Source: Ectothiorhodospira shaposhnikovii (GTDB lineage: Bacteria; Pseudomonadota; Gammaproteobacteria; Ectothiorhodospirales; Ectothiorhodospiraceae). From it: DNA of 64,000 nucleotides. The stretch lies in assembly GCF_016584105.1 (NCBI RefSeq), contig NZ_NRSM01000011.1, forward strand, positions 37,501 through 101,500, read 5' to 3'. Positions 17,068 through 25,419 of the stretch are shown here, in pieces. The first letter of the stretch is position 1. Every line of letters starts with the position of its first letter. Below the pieces are notes generated by a model. That model ran no database searches and had not been told where the DNA came from. It saw nothing but the letters and a program-made list of their open reading frames with translations. The position numbers were made by a program, and so were the translations under genes.

Positions 17068-17573
17068 GGAGCCGGGTCCTCCTTGCCGCTGAAGTTCTTG
17101 CCGAGCGGTCTCGTCCCTTCGAGGACGAAGGCCGCGTATTCGCGCCGGTGGTCCGCCAGCCACTCGGCCACCTCCGGGTAACCCATCTCGGCGGTCAGCC
17201 GGGTCACCTCCGGGTGATCGAGCATGTTGGTGCGCCCGGAGAGCCGCACCGTCTCCAGGGCTTCGAGGAATCGCTCCGGCCAGGGATCGCTGGCCTTGTC
17301 GTCGGGAAGAAACTCGATCAGGCCGTGCCGGGCCAGACGGGTGAGAAACTCGGCGGCCGCAGCGGCGGCGTCCTCCGGCAACGGCTGGGTCGGCCCGCCT
17401 TCGATGCCGGAGAGCACCTCGGTCATGTAGTCCCGGGGCGCTCGGCTGGCGGTAAACGGCGTCTGGCCGCGCATCAGCTCGACCACCTCAAGGCAGTCGG
17501 CGGCCTGGATGGTTTCTCCGCTGCCGGGGATCGGTTCGCCGTCCAGCGTGGTGGAGCGGATCAGAATCTTCAT
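17052..17573 (-). CDS. Unknown protein of the amidoligase cassette
   Basis: This 173-residue protein begins MKILIRSTTLDGEPIPGSGE at an ATG (17573) preceded by AAGGAGG. The rest is acidic and helical, with DYMTEVLSGIEGG, an alanine-rich helix (DAAAAAAEFLTRLARHGLIEFL) and a C-terminal segment containing YPEVAEWLADHRREYAAFV. I recognise no catalytic motif. It lies between the amidoligase and glutaminase genes and overlaps the latter, so it is probably a conserved accessory or substrate-handling partner. A role as the protein or peptide being modified is possible but there is no direct sign of it. Confidence 0.55.
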   Translation of the reverse strand: MKILIRSTTLDGEPIPGSGETIQAADCLEVVELMRGQTPFTASRAPRDYMTEVLSGIEGGPTQPLPEDAAAAAAEFLTRLARHGLIEFLPDDKASDPWPERFLEALETVRLSGRTNMLDHPEVTRLTAEMGYPEVAEWLADHRREYAAFVLEGTRPLGKNFSGKEDPAPCADK

Positions 17574-17584
17574 GGGGCACCTCC

Positions 17585-18544
17585 TTAAACAGTGAGGCCG
17601 GGAACTTGCCCGGCCTCGTTGGTGAGAGTGGTGGTTGTTTCGTCCGGGAGGACGTCCTCCGGTTTGGGCCGTCCGTTCTTGAAGGCGGCGTCGCCGGGCA
17701 TGTTGGCCATCAGATGCTTGCGGGCGGTCTTGAACTCGTCGCCGATCAGGCCGAGGTGGAGCAGGAAGACCCGGAAGTCGTACTTGGCGCTCTGAGGATC
17801 GAAATCCCGCTTGCGGCTGGAGGCGGCCCGCCCATTGAGCGCCTTGGCGGCAACCGCGAGGCAGAACTGCAGGTAGGCCTTGATCCGTCCCGCGTGGAGG
17901 GTCGCCTCGAACCAGCGGAACTCCACCGTGCCCCGGTACCAGACGTTGTGCAGGTTGACCCCGTGGTAGCGGCTGTTGTCGTAGTGCTGGGGCTGGCGGT
18001 TGTGGTAGCCGTACCAGATGCGGTTGAGCTGGTCCTTGGTGCGGGGACGATGCTGTTCGATGCGCTGGATCAGCTCGTCGCTGACTGGCCGGGTGTAGCG
18101 GTTGAGCCGGTCGCGGCTGATGCCGAGGGCGTGGAGGATCAGCGGCTCCTGCTTGTAAATGATCTTGGCCAGGTTGCACAGGTGCCTGCCGTCGAAGGGA
18201 GCGGCATCGATATGGATGTGGATGCCGCACTGGCTGTTGATCTTGCCTCCGGCGCGGCGGATGGCCCGGACCACCTCCTGCAGTTGCGGGATGTCGTCAT
18301 AGCCGAGCACCGGGCTGACCACCTCGGCCCGCAGATGGGCCGGGACGCTGGTCAGGGAGGCGTCCCCCACCACCTTCCAGACGCGGCCGCGCAGGTCCTC
18401 GACCTCCCAGGGGTCATAGCTGCTGGGAATGCCGACATGGCGGACCGTGCCGCCCACCACCGAGTGGATGGCCCAGGCGATCTGTTCCCGGGTGCGTTTT
18501 ACGGTCTCGATCTCGATCCCGTAGTGGATCTCTTTCAGGTTCAT
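17585..18544 (-). CDS. Amidoligase family protein
   Basis: This 319-residue protein matches the putative amidoligase family (Amidoligase_2), a glutamine-synthetase-like fold. It opens [16 protein letters not shown], where the GIEIE strand supplies metal-binding glutamates. It continues with [22 protein letters not shown] and [13 protein letters not shown], each holding the Glu/His/Arg residues expected at the ATP-Mg site. Comparative work on amidoligases (Iyer and colleagues) describes operons that join this family to a class II glutaminase and an AIG2-like cyclotransferase, the same set found here. The product is predicted to be a novel amide or peptide-tagged metabolite or cell-wall change. 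It is first in its operon, with GGAGG before the ATG. Confidence 0.82.
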   Translation of the reverse strand: MNLKEIHYGIEIETVKRTREQIAWAIHSVVGGTVRHVGIPSSYDPWEVEDLRGRVWKVVGDASLTSVPAHLRAEVVSPVLGYDDIPQLQEVVRAIRRAGGKINSQCGIHIHIDAAPFDGRHLCNLAKIIYKQEPLILHALGISRDRLNRYTRPVSDELIQRIEQHRPRTKDQLNRIWYGYHNRQPQHYDNSRYHGVNLHNVWYRGTVEFRWFEATLHAGRIKAYLQFCLAVAAKALNGRAASSRKRDFDPQSAKYDFRVFLLHLGLIGDEFKTARKHLMANMPGDAAFKNGRPKPEDVLPDETTTTLTNEAGQVPGLTV

Positions 18545-18739
18545 GCGTGCCTCCGTCGTTCATGGCGCTTCTAAGTCGTTGTCTAGCAAGCCTTTTTAGC
18601 CCCCGCTTACACCATGAATGAATGCTTCTTTCCGGACACAAATCAAGTAGAAGAACAGCCGAAGCAGACATTTAACACGTTTATTTTCAATGACTTGTGA
18701 ACGCTCTTGACCGAAGCTCAGTTTTTCCTCAAAAAACCC
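18545..18739. other. Divergent intergenic region between amidoligase cassette and mer operon
   Basis: This AT-richer gap separates the minus-strand amidoligase operon from the plus-strand mer operon. No open reading frame of note is present. On the minus strand several weak TTGAxx-like boxes occur (for example TTGATT near 18645), but none has a convincing -10 at the right spacing, so the amidoligase promoter is not assigned. Confidence 0.4.
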
Positions 18740-18771
18740 TTGACTCCGTAGTATGGTACGGACCTTATATT
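18740..18771 (+). promoter_or_regulatory. MerR-regulated promoter/operator (Pmer)
   Basis: A -35 box TTGACT (18740-18745) is followed after 19 bases by TTATAT (18765-18770), or after 20 by TATATT. This overlong spacer is the signature of MerR-type activation by DNA untwisting. The spacer holds a perfect dyad, TCCGTA (18745-18750) and TACGGA (18757-18762), which is the MerR operator core. The promoter lies directly ahead of merR, so one transcript carries the regulator and the resistance genes, rather than the divergent layout of Tn501. Confidence 0.88.
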
Positions 18772-18790
18772 TAATTCAGGAGATCGAGAT

Positions 18791-19201
18791 ATGAACAACA
18801 TGACCATCGGCAAGCTGGCGAAACAGTGCGGTGTGGGGGTGGAAACCATCCGCTTCTACGAACGAGAGGGATTGATTCTGCAGCCCGAGAGAAAACCTTC
18901 CGGCTATCGCCTCTATCCCGAGGAGGCGAAAGATCAGGTCCATTTCATTCGGCAGGCGAAGGATCTCGGCTTTTCGCTGAAGGAGATCAGGGAACTTCTG
19001 GATCTCAGATTGGATGGCGAACAGGCCTGCGACGAGGTGCGTTCTCTTGCGGAGGCCAAGATTGCCGACATCGAGGAAAAGATCGCCTTGCTGCAGAGGA
19101 TGCGGACTACCCTGGGAGAGCTGGTCGTCGCCTGCAAAAGCAACAAGAAAACCGAACCATGCCCGATTTTGCGGGCAATCGAAAAGGAGGACCGACCATG
19201 A
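18791..19201 (+). CDS. merR: MerR, Hg(II)-responsive regulator
   Basis: This 136-residue regulator has the MerR winged-helix at the N terminus (TIGKLAKQCGVGVETIRFYE) and a long dimerisation helix. Three cysteines, C80, C115 and C124, are spaced 35 and 9 apart, exactly as the Hg(II) ligands C82, C117 and C126 of Tn501 MerR. It represses the promoter at 18740 without mercury and activates it when Hg(II) bridges the dimer. AGGAG eight bases upstream supports the ATG at 18791. The stop overlaps the merTP start (ATGA), so regulator and transporter are co-translated. Confidence 0.93.
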   Translation: MNNMTIGKLAKQCGVGVETIRFYEREGLILQPERKPSGYRLYPEEAKDQVHFIRQAKDLGFSLKEIRELLDLRLDGEQACDEVRSLAEAKIADIEEKIALLQRMRTTLGELVVACKSNKKTEPCPILRAIEKEDRP

Positions 19202-19809
19202 ACCCCAAGGCCGACAAGAAACTGATGGGCGTGGGCGTCCTATCCGCCTTCGCGGCATCACTGTGCTGCATCACGCCGGTGCTGGCGTTTCTCTCCGGTG
19301 CCAGTGGGCTGGCATCCGCGTTTTCCTGGATGGAACCGGCCCGTCCCTGGCTGATCGCGCTGAGCGTCGGCCTGCTGGGATTTGCCTGGTATCAGAAGCT
19401 CAAACCACGCACCGCCGCCGAGATTCAGTGCGCGTGCGAAGATGAACGGAAACCACCCTTCCTGCAGAGCAAGGCATTTCTTGGGATCGTCACCGTATTG
19501 GCCGCACTGATGATGGCCTTTCCCTGGTATGGCAGTCTGGTCTACCCGGAAAACCAGACCAACACTGTGATCGTCCCCGCCGACCAGGTCCATACCGTTG
19601 CCTACCAGATCGAAGGCATGACCTGCCCCAGTTGCGAGGAACATGTCCGGCATGGGGCCAGCGGCGTAGACGGTGTCATTGACGTCACGGCAGATTACCG
19701 GACCGGGAAGGCGGTGGTGCGGTTCGACCGTGGACGGACCAACGATGAAGCGATCCGGCGGGCAATTGACGCGACAGGATACAAAGTGAAAGACAAGGAG
19801 GATAGGTAA
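19198..19809 (+). CDS. merTP: MerTP, fused mercuric transporter and mercury-binding domain
   Basis: The 203-residue protein joins MerT and MerP. The MerT part has transmembrane helices at about 10-35, 48-66 and 94-115, with the vicinal pair C23/C24 in helix 1 (SLCCITP) and a cytoplasmic pair C78/C80. After the third helix comes an HMA domain with GMTCPSCEEH (C143, C146) in place of a separate periplasmic MerP. Hg(II) would be caught by the HMA domain, passed to the membrane cysteines and delivered inside to MerA. The ATG at 19198 overlaps the merR stop, and GGAGG lies just upstream. The same frame is open further upstream but only as a shadow of merR. Confidence 0.92.
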   Translation: MNPKADKKLMGVGVLSAFAASLCCITPVLAFLSGASGLASAFSWMEPARPWLIALSVGLLGFAWYQKLKPRTAAEIQCACEDERKPPFLQSKAFLGIVTVLAALMMAFPWYGSLVYPENQTNTVIVPADQVHTVAYQIEGMTCPSCEEHVRHGASGVDGVIDVTADYRTGKAVVRFDRGRTNDEAIRRAIDATGYKVKDKEDR

Positions 19810-21260
19810 TGAGCGGGCAATCGCATCGGGAAAGCTGCTGCGCATCGTCTTCGGATGATGTGCGGAAATACGACCTGATCATTCTTGGCGGTGGTTCAGC
19901 GGGATTCGCCGCCGCCATTCAGGCGCATGAGTTGGGCAGGACGGTGCTGATGGTGAACGCCGAGACCCTTGGCGGCACCTGCGTCAATGTCGGCTGCGTG
20001 CCCTCCAAGACCCTGATCCGGGCCGCCGAGGCCCTGCACAAGGGAGGCCATCACGCCTTCGCCGGAATCAAGAGTGAAGCCGCGCTGGTCGATTTCGAGG
20101 CCGTTATCCGGCAGAAGGACGAACTGGTCTCGCAGCTCAGGCAGGCCAAATACATGGATGTGTTGGAGGCCTACGACCGGGTGGAACTGATCGAAGGCGA
20201 CGCCAGACTGGAATCTCCCCGGACGGTGCGGGTCAACGGCGTGGTGTACGAAGCATCGAGAATCCTCGTCGCCACCGGCTCGCGTCCCTGGCTGCCGGAT
20301 ATTCCCGGCCTGGCCGAGAGTGCCCCGCTCGACAGTACCTCGGCCTTCGAGCTGACGCGTCTGCCGGAATCAATGATCGTGCTGGGTGGGCGCTATATCG
20401 CCCTGGAGATCGCTCAGATGTTCGCGAGACTCGGAACCAGGATCACCGTGCTCCAGCGCAGCGGGCGGATTCTCCCCACCGAAGACGCGGATCTGACCGA
20501 GGCGTTGACCGGCTATCTGCGGGATGAAAGTCTGCGCATCGAAACTTCGGTTCGGGTCCACGAGGTGAGGCGTGAGGGTTCCGGCGTGGTTGTCCGCGCT
20601 CATGTCGGTGATGCGGAGCGGGAGTTTTCCGCCGAACGGATTCTGTGCGCCACCGGCAGACGGGCCAACACCGAAACTCTTGGTCTGGAGCAAATCGGAG
20701 TGCGCCTTTCCGGGCAGGGAGAAATCCTGGTGGACGAACATCTGCAAACATCCCAGCCCGGAATCTTTGCCGCCGGAGACGTCATCGGCGAACCCGCTTT
20801 CGTTTACACGGCGGCCTACGAGGGACGCCTGGCCGCCGCCAACGCCTTGTCAGGGGAGCCACAAAGGCGCGATTACCGGGCGTTGCCCTGGGTCATCTTT
20901 TCCGATCCGCAAGTGGCCGGTGTCGGTCTGAACGAGCTGGAAGCGGCAAGCGCCGGAATCGAGGTGGAGGTGGCCAGACTCGATCTCAGGAACGTGCCCC
21001 GGGCGCTGGCGGCGAGGGACACCCGGGGCTTCATCAAGCTTATCCGCCGCAAGGGTTCCGATGAACTGATCGGGGCACGCATCCTGGCACCTGAAGGCGG
21101 CGAACAGATCATGGAGGCCGCACTGGCGATCCGCCACGGCATCGGCGTGTCGGATCTCGCTTCGGCCTTCCACCCCTATCTGACCCAGGCGGAAGGGATC
21201 AAGCTCTGCGCCCAGACCTTCGGCAAGGATGTAGCCAAGCTGTCATGCTGCTCGGCATAA
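19809..21260 (+). CDS. merA: Mercuric reductase MerA
   Basis: This 483-residue flavoprotein disulfide oxidoreductase reduces Hg(II) to volatile Hg(0) with NADPH. The FAD-binding GGGSAG is at residues 27-32 and the redox-active pair is in CVNVGCVPSK (C58, C63). The second dinucleotide site reads IVLGGRYIALEIAQ, and the dimer-interface C terminus ends in the vicinal cysteines C480/C481 that hand mercury to the active site. The N-terminal HMA domain present in many MerA proteins is absent, but a cysteine pair remains at C10/C11. Its ATG shares an A with the merTP TAA stop. No merB was seen, so resistance should be limited to inorganic mercury. Confidence 0.95.
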   Translation: MSGQSHRESCCASSSDDVRKYDLIILGGGSAGFAAAIQAHELGRTVLMVNAETLGGTCVNVGCVPSKTLIRAAEALHKGGHHAFAGIKSEAALVDFEAVIRQKDELVSQLRQAKYMDVLEAYDRVELIEGDARLESPRTVRVNGVVYEASRILVATGSRPWLPDIPGLAESAPLDSTSAFELTRLPESMIVLGGRYIALEIAQMFARLGTRITVLQRSGRILPTEDADLTEALTGYLRDESLRIETSVRVHEVRREGSGVVVRAHVGDAEREFSAERILCATGRRANTETLGLEQIGVRLSGQGEILVDEHLQTSQPGIFAAGDVIGEPAFVYTAAYEGRLAAANALSGEPQRRDYRALPWVIFSDPQVAGVGLNELEAASAGIEVEVARLDLRNVPRALAARDTRGFIKLIRRKGSDELIGARILAPEGGEQIMEAALAIRHGIGVSDLASAFHPYLTQAEGIKLCAQTFGKDVAKLSCCSA

Positions 21261-21284
21261 ACAACTACAAAGGAGAACGATTTT

Positions 21285-21509
21285 ATGGAAGATTTGGTCT
21301 GTTACTGCTTCGGGTACACGGCGTCCGACATTGAAGAGGATGTCCGTCTCAACGGCAAATCCACGATCCTGGAGAAAATTCTGTCCGAAAAGAAAGCTGG
21401 CGCTTGCCAGTGTTCCGTGAAAAATCCCAAGGGCCGCTGATGTGTCGGTAATGTCCGCCAGTTGGTGGACAAGATTATGGGCGGTTCCAACCTCTTCGTT
21501 GGACCCTGA
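21285..21509 (+). CDS. Small Cys-rich mer-operon protein, probable selenoprotein (TGA at 21438-21440 read as Sec)
   Basis: The ATG at 21285 follows AAGGAGAAC and opens a frame of 51 codons beginning MEDLVCYCFGYTASDIEEDV and ending CQCSVKNPKGR before a TGA. The same frame continues as CVGNVRQLVDKIMGG and eight more residues to a second TGA at 21507. Read through, the product is 74 residues with C6/C8, C41/C43 and Sec52-Cys53. The paired-cysteine pattern resembles BFD-like [2Fe-2S] or CopZ-type metal-binding domains, where a Cys-Cys pair would be expected at the Sec-Cys position. A perfect hairpin begins 11 bases after the TGA. As the last mer gene it probably binds or relays Hg(II) or electrons. 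If TGA is a true stop, the product is a truncated 51-residue protein. Confidence 0.75.
21452..21471 (+). promoter_or_regulatory. Candidate bacterial SECIS hairpin
   Basis: An eight-pair stem (TGTCCGCC with GGTGGACA, one G-U pair) closes a four-base loop AGTT with G at the second loop position. The loop starts 19 bases after the TGA at 21438-21440. A short stem, a G in the first two loop bases and a UGA-to-loop distance of roughly 16-37 bases are the usual features of bacterial SECIS elements recognised by SelB. The stem lies within the continued reading frame. Confidence 0.7.
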
Positions 21510-21522
21510 CGGTTTCAAGAAG

Positions 21523-21562
21523 CAGAAACCCCGGAACGGGCTGGCCGTATCCGGGGTTTCTG
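21523..21562. terminator. Bidirectional hairpin terminator between mer operon and tail operon
   Basis: A perfect 12-bp stem (CAGAAACCCCGG at 21523-21534 with its complement at 21551-21562) encloses a 16-base loop that can itself form a small ACGG/CCGT stem. It lies between the converging mer operon (last stop 21507) and the phage tail operon (last stop 21586), so it can end both transcripts. No strong U-run follows on either side. Confidence 0.7.
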
Positions 21563-21585
21563 GGTTGGCGGTGGCAGTGAGCCGG

Positions 21586-21843
21586 TCAGCCGGAGGCGGT
21601 ATCAGAGGTGATCAGGCTGGCGTGCAGCTCGAGGTTGCGCGACTCGTCGGCCCGCATCCGCGCCAGCAGCGCCGTGAAGGCCTCCGCTTCGTCGGCCGGG
21701 AGCTTTGATGCCCGTTCCAGCCGCGCCAGGCGCTGGTGAAGATTCTCCAGCAGGCCCAGGGCGTGGTCACGGATCAGCCCGTCGCGCTTCTCCTGCGGCG
21801 TGGGGATGAACTCGGTCAGTCCGCCTTTGCGTCGAACGATCAT
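21586..21843 (-). CDS. Small phage protein at the end of the tail operon, unknown function
   Basis: This 85-residue, mostly helical and charged protein begins MIVRRKGGLTEFIPTPQEKR. The heptad-like middle part (LGLLENLHQRLARLERASKL) suggests a short coiled coil. It is the last gene of the structural operon, 12 bases after the fibre gene and just before the terminator. No domain is recognised. A fibre chaperone or small tail accessory protein would suit the position, but that is only a guess. Confidence 0.55.
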   Translation of the reverse strand: MIVRRKGGLTEFIPTPQEKRDGLIRDHALGLLENLHQRLARLERASKLPADEAEAFTALLARMRADESRNLELHASLITSDTASG

Positions 21844-21855
21844 GGACGTGCCTCC

Positions 21856-24800
21856 TTAGCTCAGGGTCGCGCCCAGCGAATGGATGCGCGGGTAGATCAG
21901 CGGTGTTCCGGTCATCTCGGCCTTGTAGCGGACCTTGTTGCCGGTGTTGTCGGTGAAGGTGCGCACCAGGGTGTACTCGGTCCAGTTCTCGTCGATGGGC
22001 CGGGTGTCTTGGATGGTCATCGCCTCCCAGGTCTGGCCGCCGTCGTTGCTGGCGAACCATTGCAGGGTGGTGCCGCTGGGGATTTGCATCTGCACATAGG
22101 CCTTGGTCGATTCCACTCCCTGGGTCAGCTCGTTCTCGCGGGTCAGGTAGGCCCCGGTGGTCTTGTTGAGGTAGCCCACCAGGTTGACGTCCCGGAAGTT
22201 GATGGCCGGGGTGTCGTTGGCAAGCGAGCTGCTCAGGCGCACGCGGATCTGGACCCGGGTGGCGAGGTTGGGCAGCCGTTCCTCCTCGGCGGGAACCATG
22301 GCGTCCCAGGTCACACCGCCGTCGGTGGAGTATTCCCAGTCGAGGCCGGTGCCCTGGGGGATGGCCGAGTATTCGTCAAGGTTGATGTCGGAGAACTGCA
22401 CGCCGGTGATCGGCTGGAAGCGGATCATCCCCTCGGACTGGAAGTTGTAGCCGTAGATCTTCATCGCCAGGTCGGAGCCGTTGAGCGGCGTCCAGGTCTC
22501 GGCGTTGGAGCTCTCCAGCAGCACGCCCTCCATGTAGGTCTGCCGGGTGATGATGCCCCAGCGGCCCATCTTGCCCAAGGTAGCGGTGCGCACCTTGTAA
22601 TTGGTGCTGTTGGTCAGCAGCACCACGGAATAGCTGGTATTGGCCTCGGCGTAGAACGGGTCGTCGAAGCGAATGCGGGTCTCGCCGCTCAGGCTGATCT
22701 CGTTCGGGGCCAGCACCTTCTCGGCGAACACCACGCCGTTGGGCAGACCGGTGGTGACGCCGCGAATCTGCACCGTGACCGGGATGCTCGGGTCCCTGGC
22801 GGTGAACTGCAGTCCGATGCTGGAGATCACCTGGTTTTGGGTGAAGCTGAAGGTCTGGGCCAGCGGGTCACGGGGCACGAAAATGGTTTGGGTGCGCCAG
22901 ACCACCTGCACCACGGGCACGCGGATGATGCGGTTCTCGATGATGCGCTCGATGCGGGTGATGACCAGCGGATCGTTGATCTGCAGGCTGGCCCGAGCCG
23001 AGTAGACGCCGTCGGCCATCTCCACGATCCGGTTGCCGTTGCGGGCGTTGGTCGGAATGGTGAAGGAGGCGCTGACCCGACCGGCCTCGTCGCTGATCAG
23101 ATTGCTGGCCATCACCTGTCCGTCGCAGCGCAGCACGATGCCGGATTTGCTCGGGGTGAAGTTGATTCCGGTGACGGCGATGCCGGTCTGGCCGCGCCGC
23201 CCGAGGTTGGGCGTGATCTGCAGCATGGCCGGGGGCTTGTCGAACACCGCGTAGGGGTTGATGTTGCGCTCCTCGGACCAGTCGTTCTGCTCCACCAGCA
23301 CGGTCTCGTTGCCCGGCAACAGCGCCAGGCTGCCGAAGAAACTGGCGTTGCTGCCCGCCTGATCGACCGAGAGCACGGTGGAGTGTGGAATGCGGTCCGG
23401 CGCGACGAAACGGGCGATCTCGTTCACTCGGGCGTCCCATTCGGCGTGGTAGATGTCCGACTGGGCGGTGTTCGAGAAATCGTCCGAGTAGATGCCTTTC
23501 TTGGTCTGGGCATCCCGGTTCTGCAGCTCGTTGTTCATCTGGTACTGGGCGTCGTTGTACTTCAGGTCCTCGACGTCCTGGATGATGTCGTGGATCTGGT
23601 CCATGGTGATGCGGGTCAGGCCGAAGTTGCGGATCTCCATGTCGGTGGAGTTGGGCGGGCAGTCGATGCTGCACAGCCCCAGGGCGTTTTCCGGCACGAT
23701 GGGCAGCTTCGGGAAATCGGCCGGAGCCCCTTCCAGCCGTTTGATCTCGGTGGTGGTGGCGTAAACGATGTCGCGGCGGCCGAGGTAATAGTCGTAGTCC
23801 AGGCTGCAGTTGGAACCGTTCACCGGCTGGTCGCCGAGGCTGCCGCGCCCGAAGTTGATCACGTTGAGGTTGCCCAGCTCGAGCTGCACCGCCGACATGG
23901 TGAGTCCGGCCGTGTTGGTGGCCGGAGGCGAAGCGGTACCGATCTCCTCGACACCGTCGTCGACATAGGAGAGCGCCTCGCTGCCCAGCTCCATCAGGCG
24001 CTTGTAGTCGGTGCGTGCGCCGTTGGTGGCGGCCCGGTAGACGCGATAGCCGGTCGCGCCGCTGACCGGCAGCCAGGAGAGCTTGTTCATCTCACCGGCG
24101 GCGGTGGCCCGGGCAATGACCGCAGCGGCGTTGAAGGCCGTCTCGCCGGTGGCGTTGTAGGCGGTCACCAGATAGAAGTAGTTTCCGGCCGCCGGATGGT
24201 TGGCCTGACCGAACCAGCCGCTATCCACGTAGTCGGTGCCCTTGATCATCTGCTTGGTGTAGGTCCAGCGCACCGTGTAGGTGGTGCCGATGGCCGGTTC
24301 GTTGCCGGAGCCGAGCCAGTCGACATGGTTGCCAGACTGCTGCCAGTCCACGCCCTCCTGGAAGATGGTCGCTCCCTGGCTGACCTCGAGGATATCCACC
24401 ACGGGATTGGGGTCGAGCAGGTCTTCGCCGCCGCCCACCGATCCGCGAGTGACGTTGCGGGTGATCTCGACGATGGCCTCCACCTGGGTCGTCTCCTTGA
24501 GCGGTATGGAGTTGACCGGATAGCGGCGCTTGTTGATGTCGAAGGTTTTCTGCTCACCGCGCACCGATTTGGTGGCAATGGATTTGGGTACCAGGGTCGA
24601 GGTGGGCAGATCGCGCTGATGCCGGAAGCCCTGGATGTAGGCGCGTCCGGCATTGGTGATCGCCTCCACGCTGTCGTCATCGACCCCACCGATAAAGGTG
24701 TCGAAGCCCCTCACCAGATAGCTTCCGGCCTGGTCGAAGGTGCGCTCGGCCAGGTTCTGAATCAGTGAGTTGAGACCCTCGGCGGCGGCGAAGGAGAGCT

Positions 24801-25404
24801 GGTCCTCGGTGATCGAGGAGACGGTGATCCGGCTGCCCGGCAGCGTGCCCAGGAGATCCCGCAGGTAGAGGTTGGACTTCTCCTGCACCGTGGGCGTGAC
24901 ATCGCCGCTCTCGCGGTCGAACTTGTAGATCGGGATCACCCGGCGCTCGGCCACGTTGTTGGGCAGCGTCTGGCCGCTGGTGTCCGTCGCCTTGAGAGAA
25001 AGAACCCATTTTTCCCTTTCGGCGGTGGGCTCGCCGGTGGCCGGATTGATCAGGGCCGGGTCCTGGGTGTAGCCGTAGTTGTACTTCAGCAGCTCCACGT
25101 AAACGTAATCGGCCCCGCTGGTGGTGGCCGGGTCATAGGTCAGGGTCGCGCCGCTCACCTGTTCCAGGTGGCCGTCGATGTAGACCACGCCCGGGGCCAG
25201 GGTCAGGACGTTGGCGGCCGCGCTGACCTCCAGGCCCATGATGATGGAGCCTTCCTTGAACAGGATGTCGGCGATCTTGCGCCGCTCCAGGTTGATGATG
25301 TCCTGCTGCTCGTTGAGTTCGGAATCCAGCAGGTCGCGATCCTGATGGTAACGGATGCGCTTGTAATTCTTGGTCGGGTCGAATGTCTCGCGTGAGATGC
25401 TCAT
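21856..25404 (-). CDS. Large tail fibre/appendage protein with DUF4815-type N terminus
   Basis: This 1182-residue protein starts FDPTKNYKRIRYHQDRDLLD, followed by SELNEQQDI. This is the pattern of the DUF4815 domain found at the base of phage fibre proteins. A fibronectin type III-like stretch follows around residues 415-475 (NKLSWLPVSGATGYRVYRA), then a linker, an IPT/TIG-like beta-sandwich near 730-790 (ITPNLGRRGQTGIAVTGINF), and C-terminal beta domains. This layout suggests a modular, receptor-binding appendage attached to the baseplate. It lies after the baseplate genes as expected. The domain calls apart from DUF4815 come from sequence feel rather than a search. Confidence 0.75.
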   Translation of the reverse strand: MSISRETFDPTKNYKRIRYHQDRDLLDSELNEQQDIINLERRKIADILFKEGSIIMGLEVSAAANVLTLAPGVVYIDGHLEQVSGATLTYDPATTSGADYVYVELLKYNYGYTQDPALINPATGEPTAEREKWVLSLKATDTSGQTLPNNVAERRVIPIYKFDRESGDVTPTVQEKSNLYLRDLLGTLPGSRITVSSITEDQLSFAAAEGLNSLIQNLAERTFDQAGSYLVRGFDTFIGGVDDDSVEAITNAGRAYIQGFRHQRDLPTSTLVPKSIATKSVRGEQKTFDINKRRYPVNSIPLKETTQVEAIVEITRNVTRGSVGGGEDLLDPNPVVDILEVSQGATIFQEGVDWQQSGNHVDWLGSGNEPAIGTTYTVRWTYTKQMIKGTDYVDSGWFGQANHPAAGNYFYLVTAYNATGETAFNAAAVIARATAAGEMNKLSWLPVSGATGYRVYRAATNGARTDYKRLMELGSEALSYVDDGVEEIGTASPPATNTAGLTMSAVQLELGNLNVINFGRGSLGDQPVNGSNCSLDYDYYLGRRDIVYATTTEIKRLEGAPADFPKLPIVPENALGLCSIDCPPNSTDMEIRNFGLTRITMDQIHDIIQDVEDLKYNDAQYQMNNELQNRDAQTKKGIYSDDFSNTAQSDIYHAEWDARVNEIARFVAPDRIPHSTVLSVDQAGSNASFFGSLALLPGNETVLVEQNDWSEERNINPYAVFDKPPAMLQITPNLGRRGQTGIAVTGINFTPSKSGIVLRCDGQVMASNLISDEAGRVSASFTIPTNARNGNRIVEMADGVYSARASLQINDPLVITRIERIIENRIIRVPVVQVVWRTQTIFVPRDPLAQTFSFTQNQVISSIGLQFTARDPSIPVTVQIRGVTTGLPNGVVFAEKVLAPNEISLSGETRIRFDDPFYAEANTSYSVVLLTNSTNYKVRTATLGKMGRWGIITRQTYMEGVLLESSNAETWTPLNGSDLAMKIYGYNFQSEGMIRFQPITGVQFSDINLDEYSAIPQGTGLDWEYSTDGGVTWDAMVPAEEERLPNLATRVQIRVRLSSSLANDTPAINFRDVNLVGYLNKTTGAYLTRENELTQGVESTKAYVQMQIPSGTTLQWFASNDGGQTWEAMTIQDTRPIDENWTEYTLVRTFTDNTGNKVRYKAEMTGTPLIYPRIHSLGATLS

Positions 25405-25419
25405 GATTGAATCCTCCAG

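Noticed and set aside
21438-21440. TGA as a simple nonsense mutation of a once longer mer gene
   Set aside because: Possible, but the frame downstream is intact, starts with Cys and contains a perfect hairpin at SECIS distance, so recoding is the better explanation.
21736-24768. A 1010-residue open frame on the plus strand across the fibre gene
   Set aside because: It is antisense to the DUF4815 fibre gene, has low-complexity Gly/His/Val composition, and reflects the missing stop codons of GC-rich DNA.
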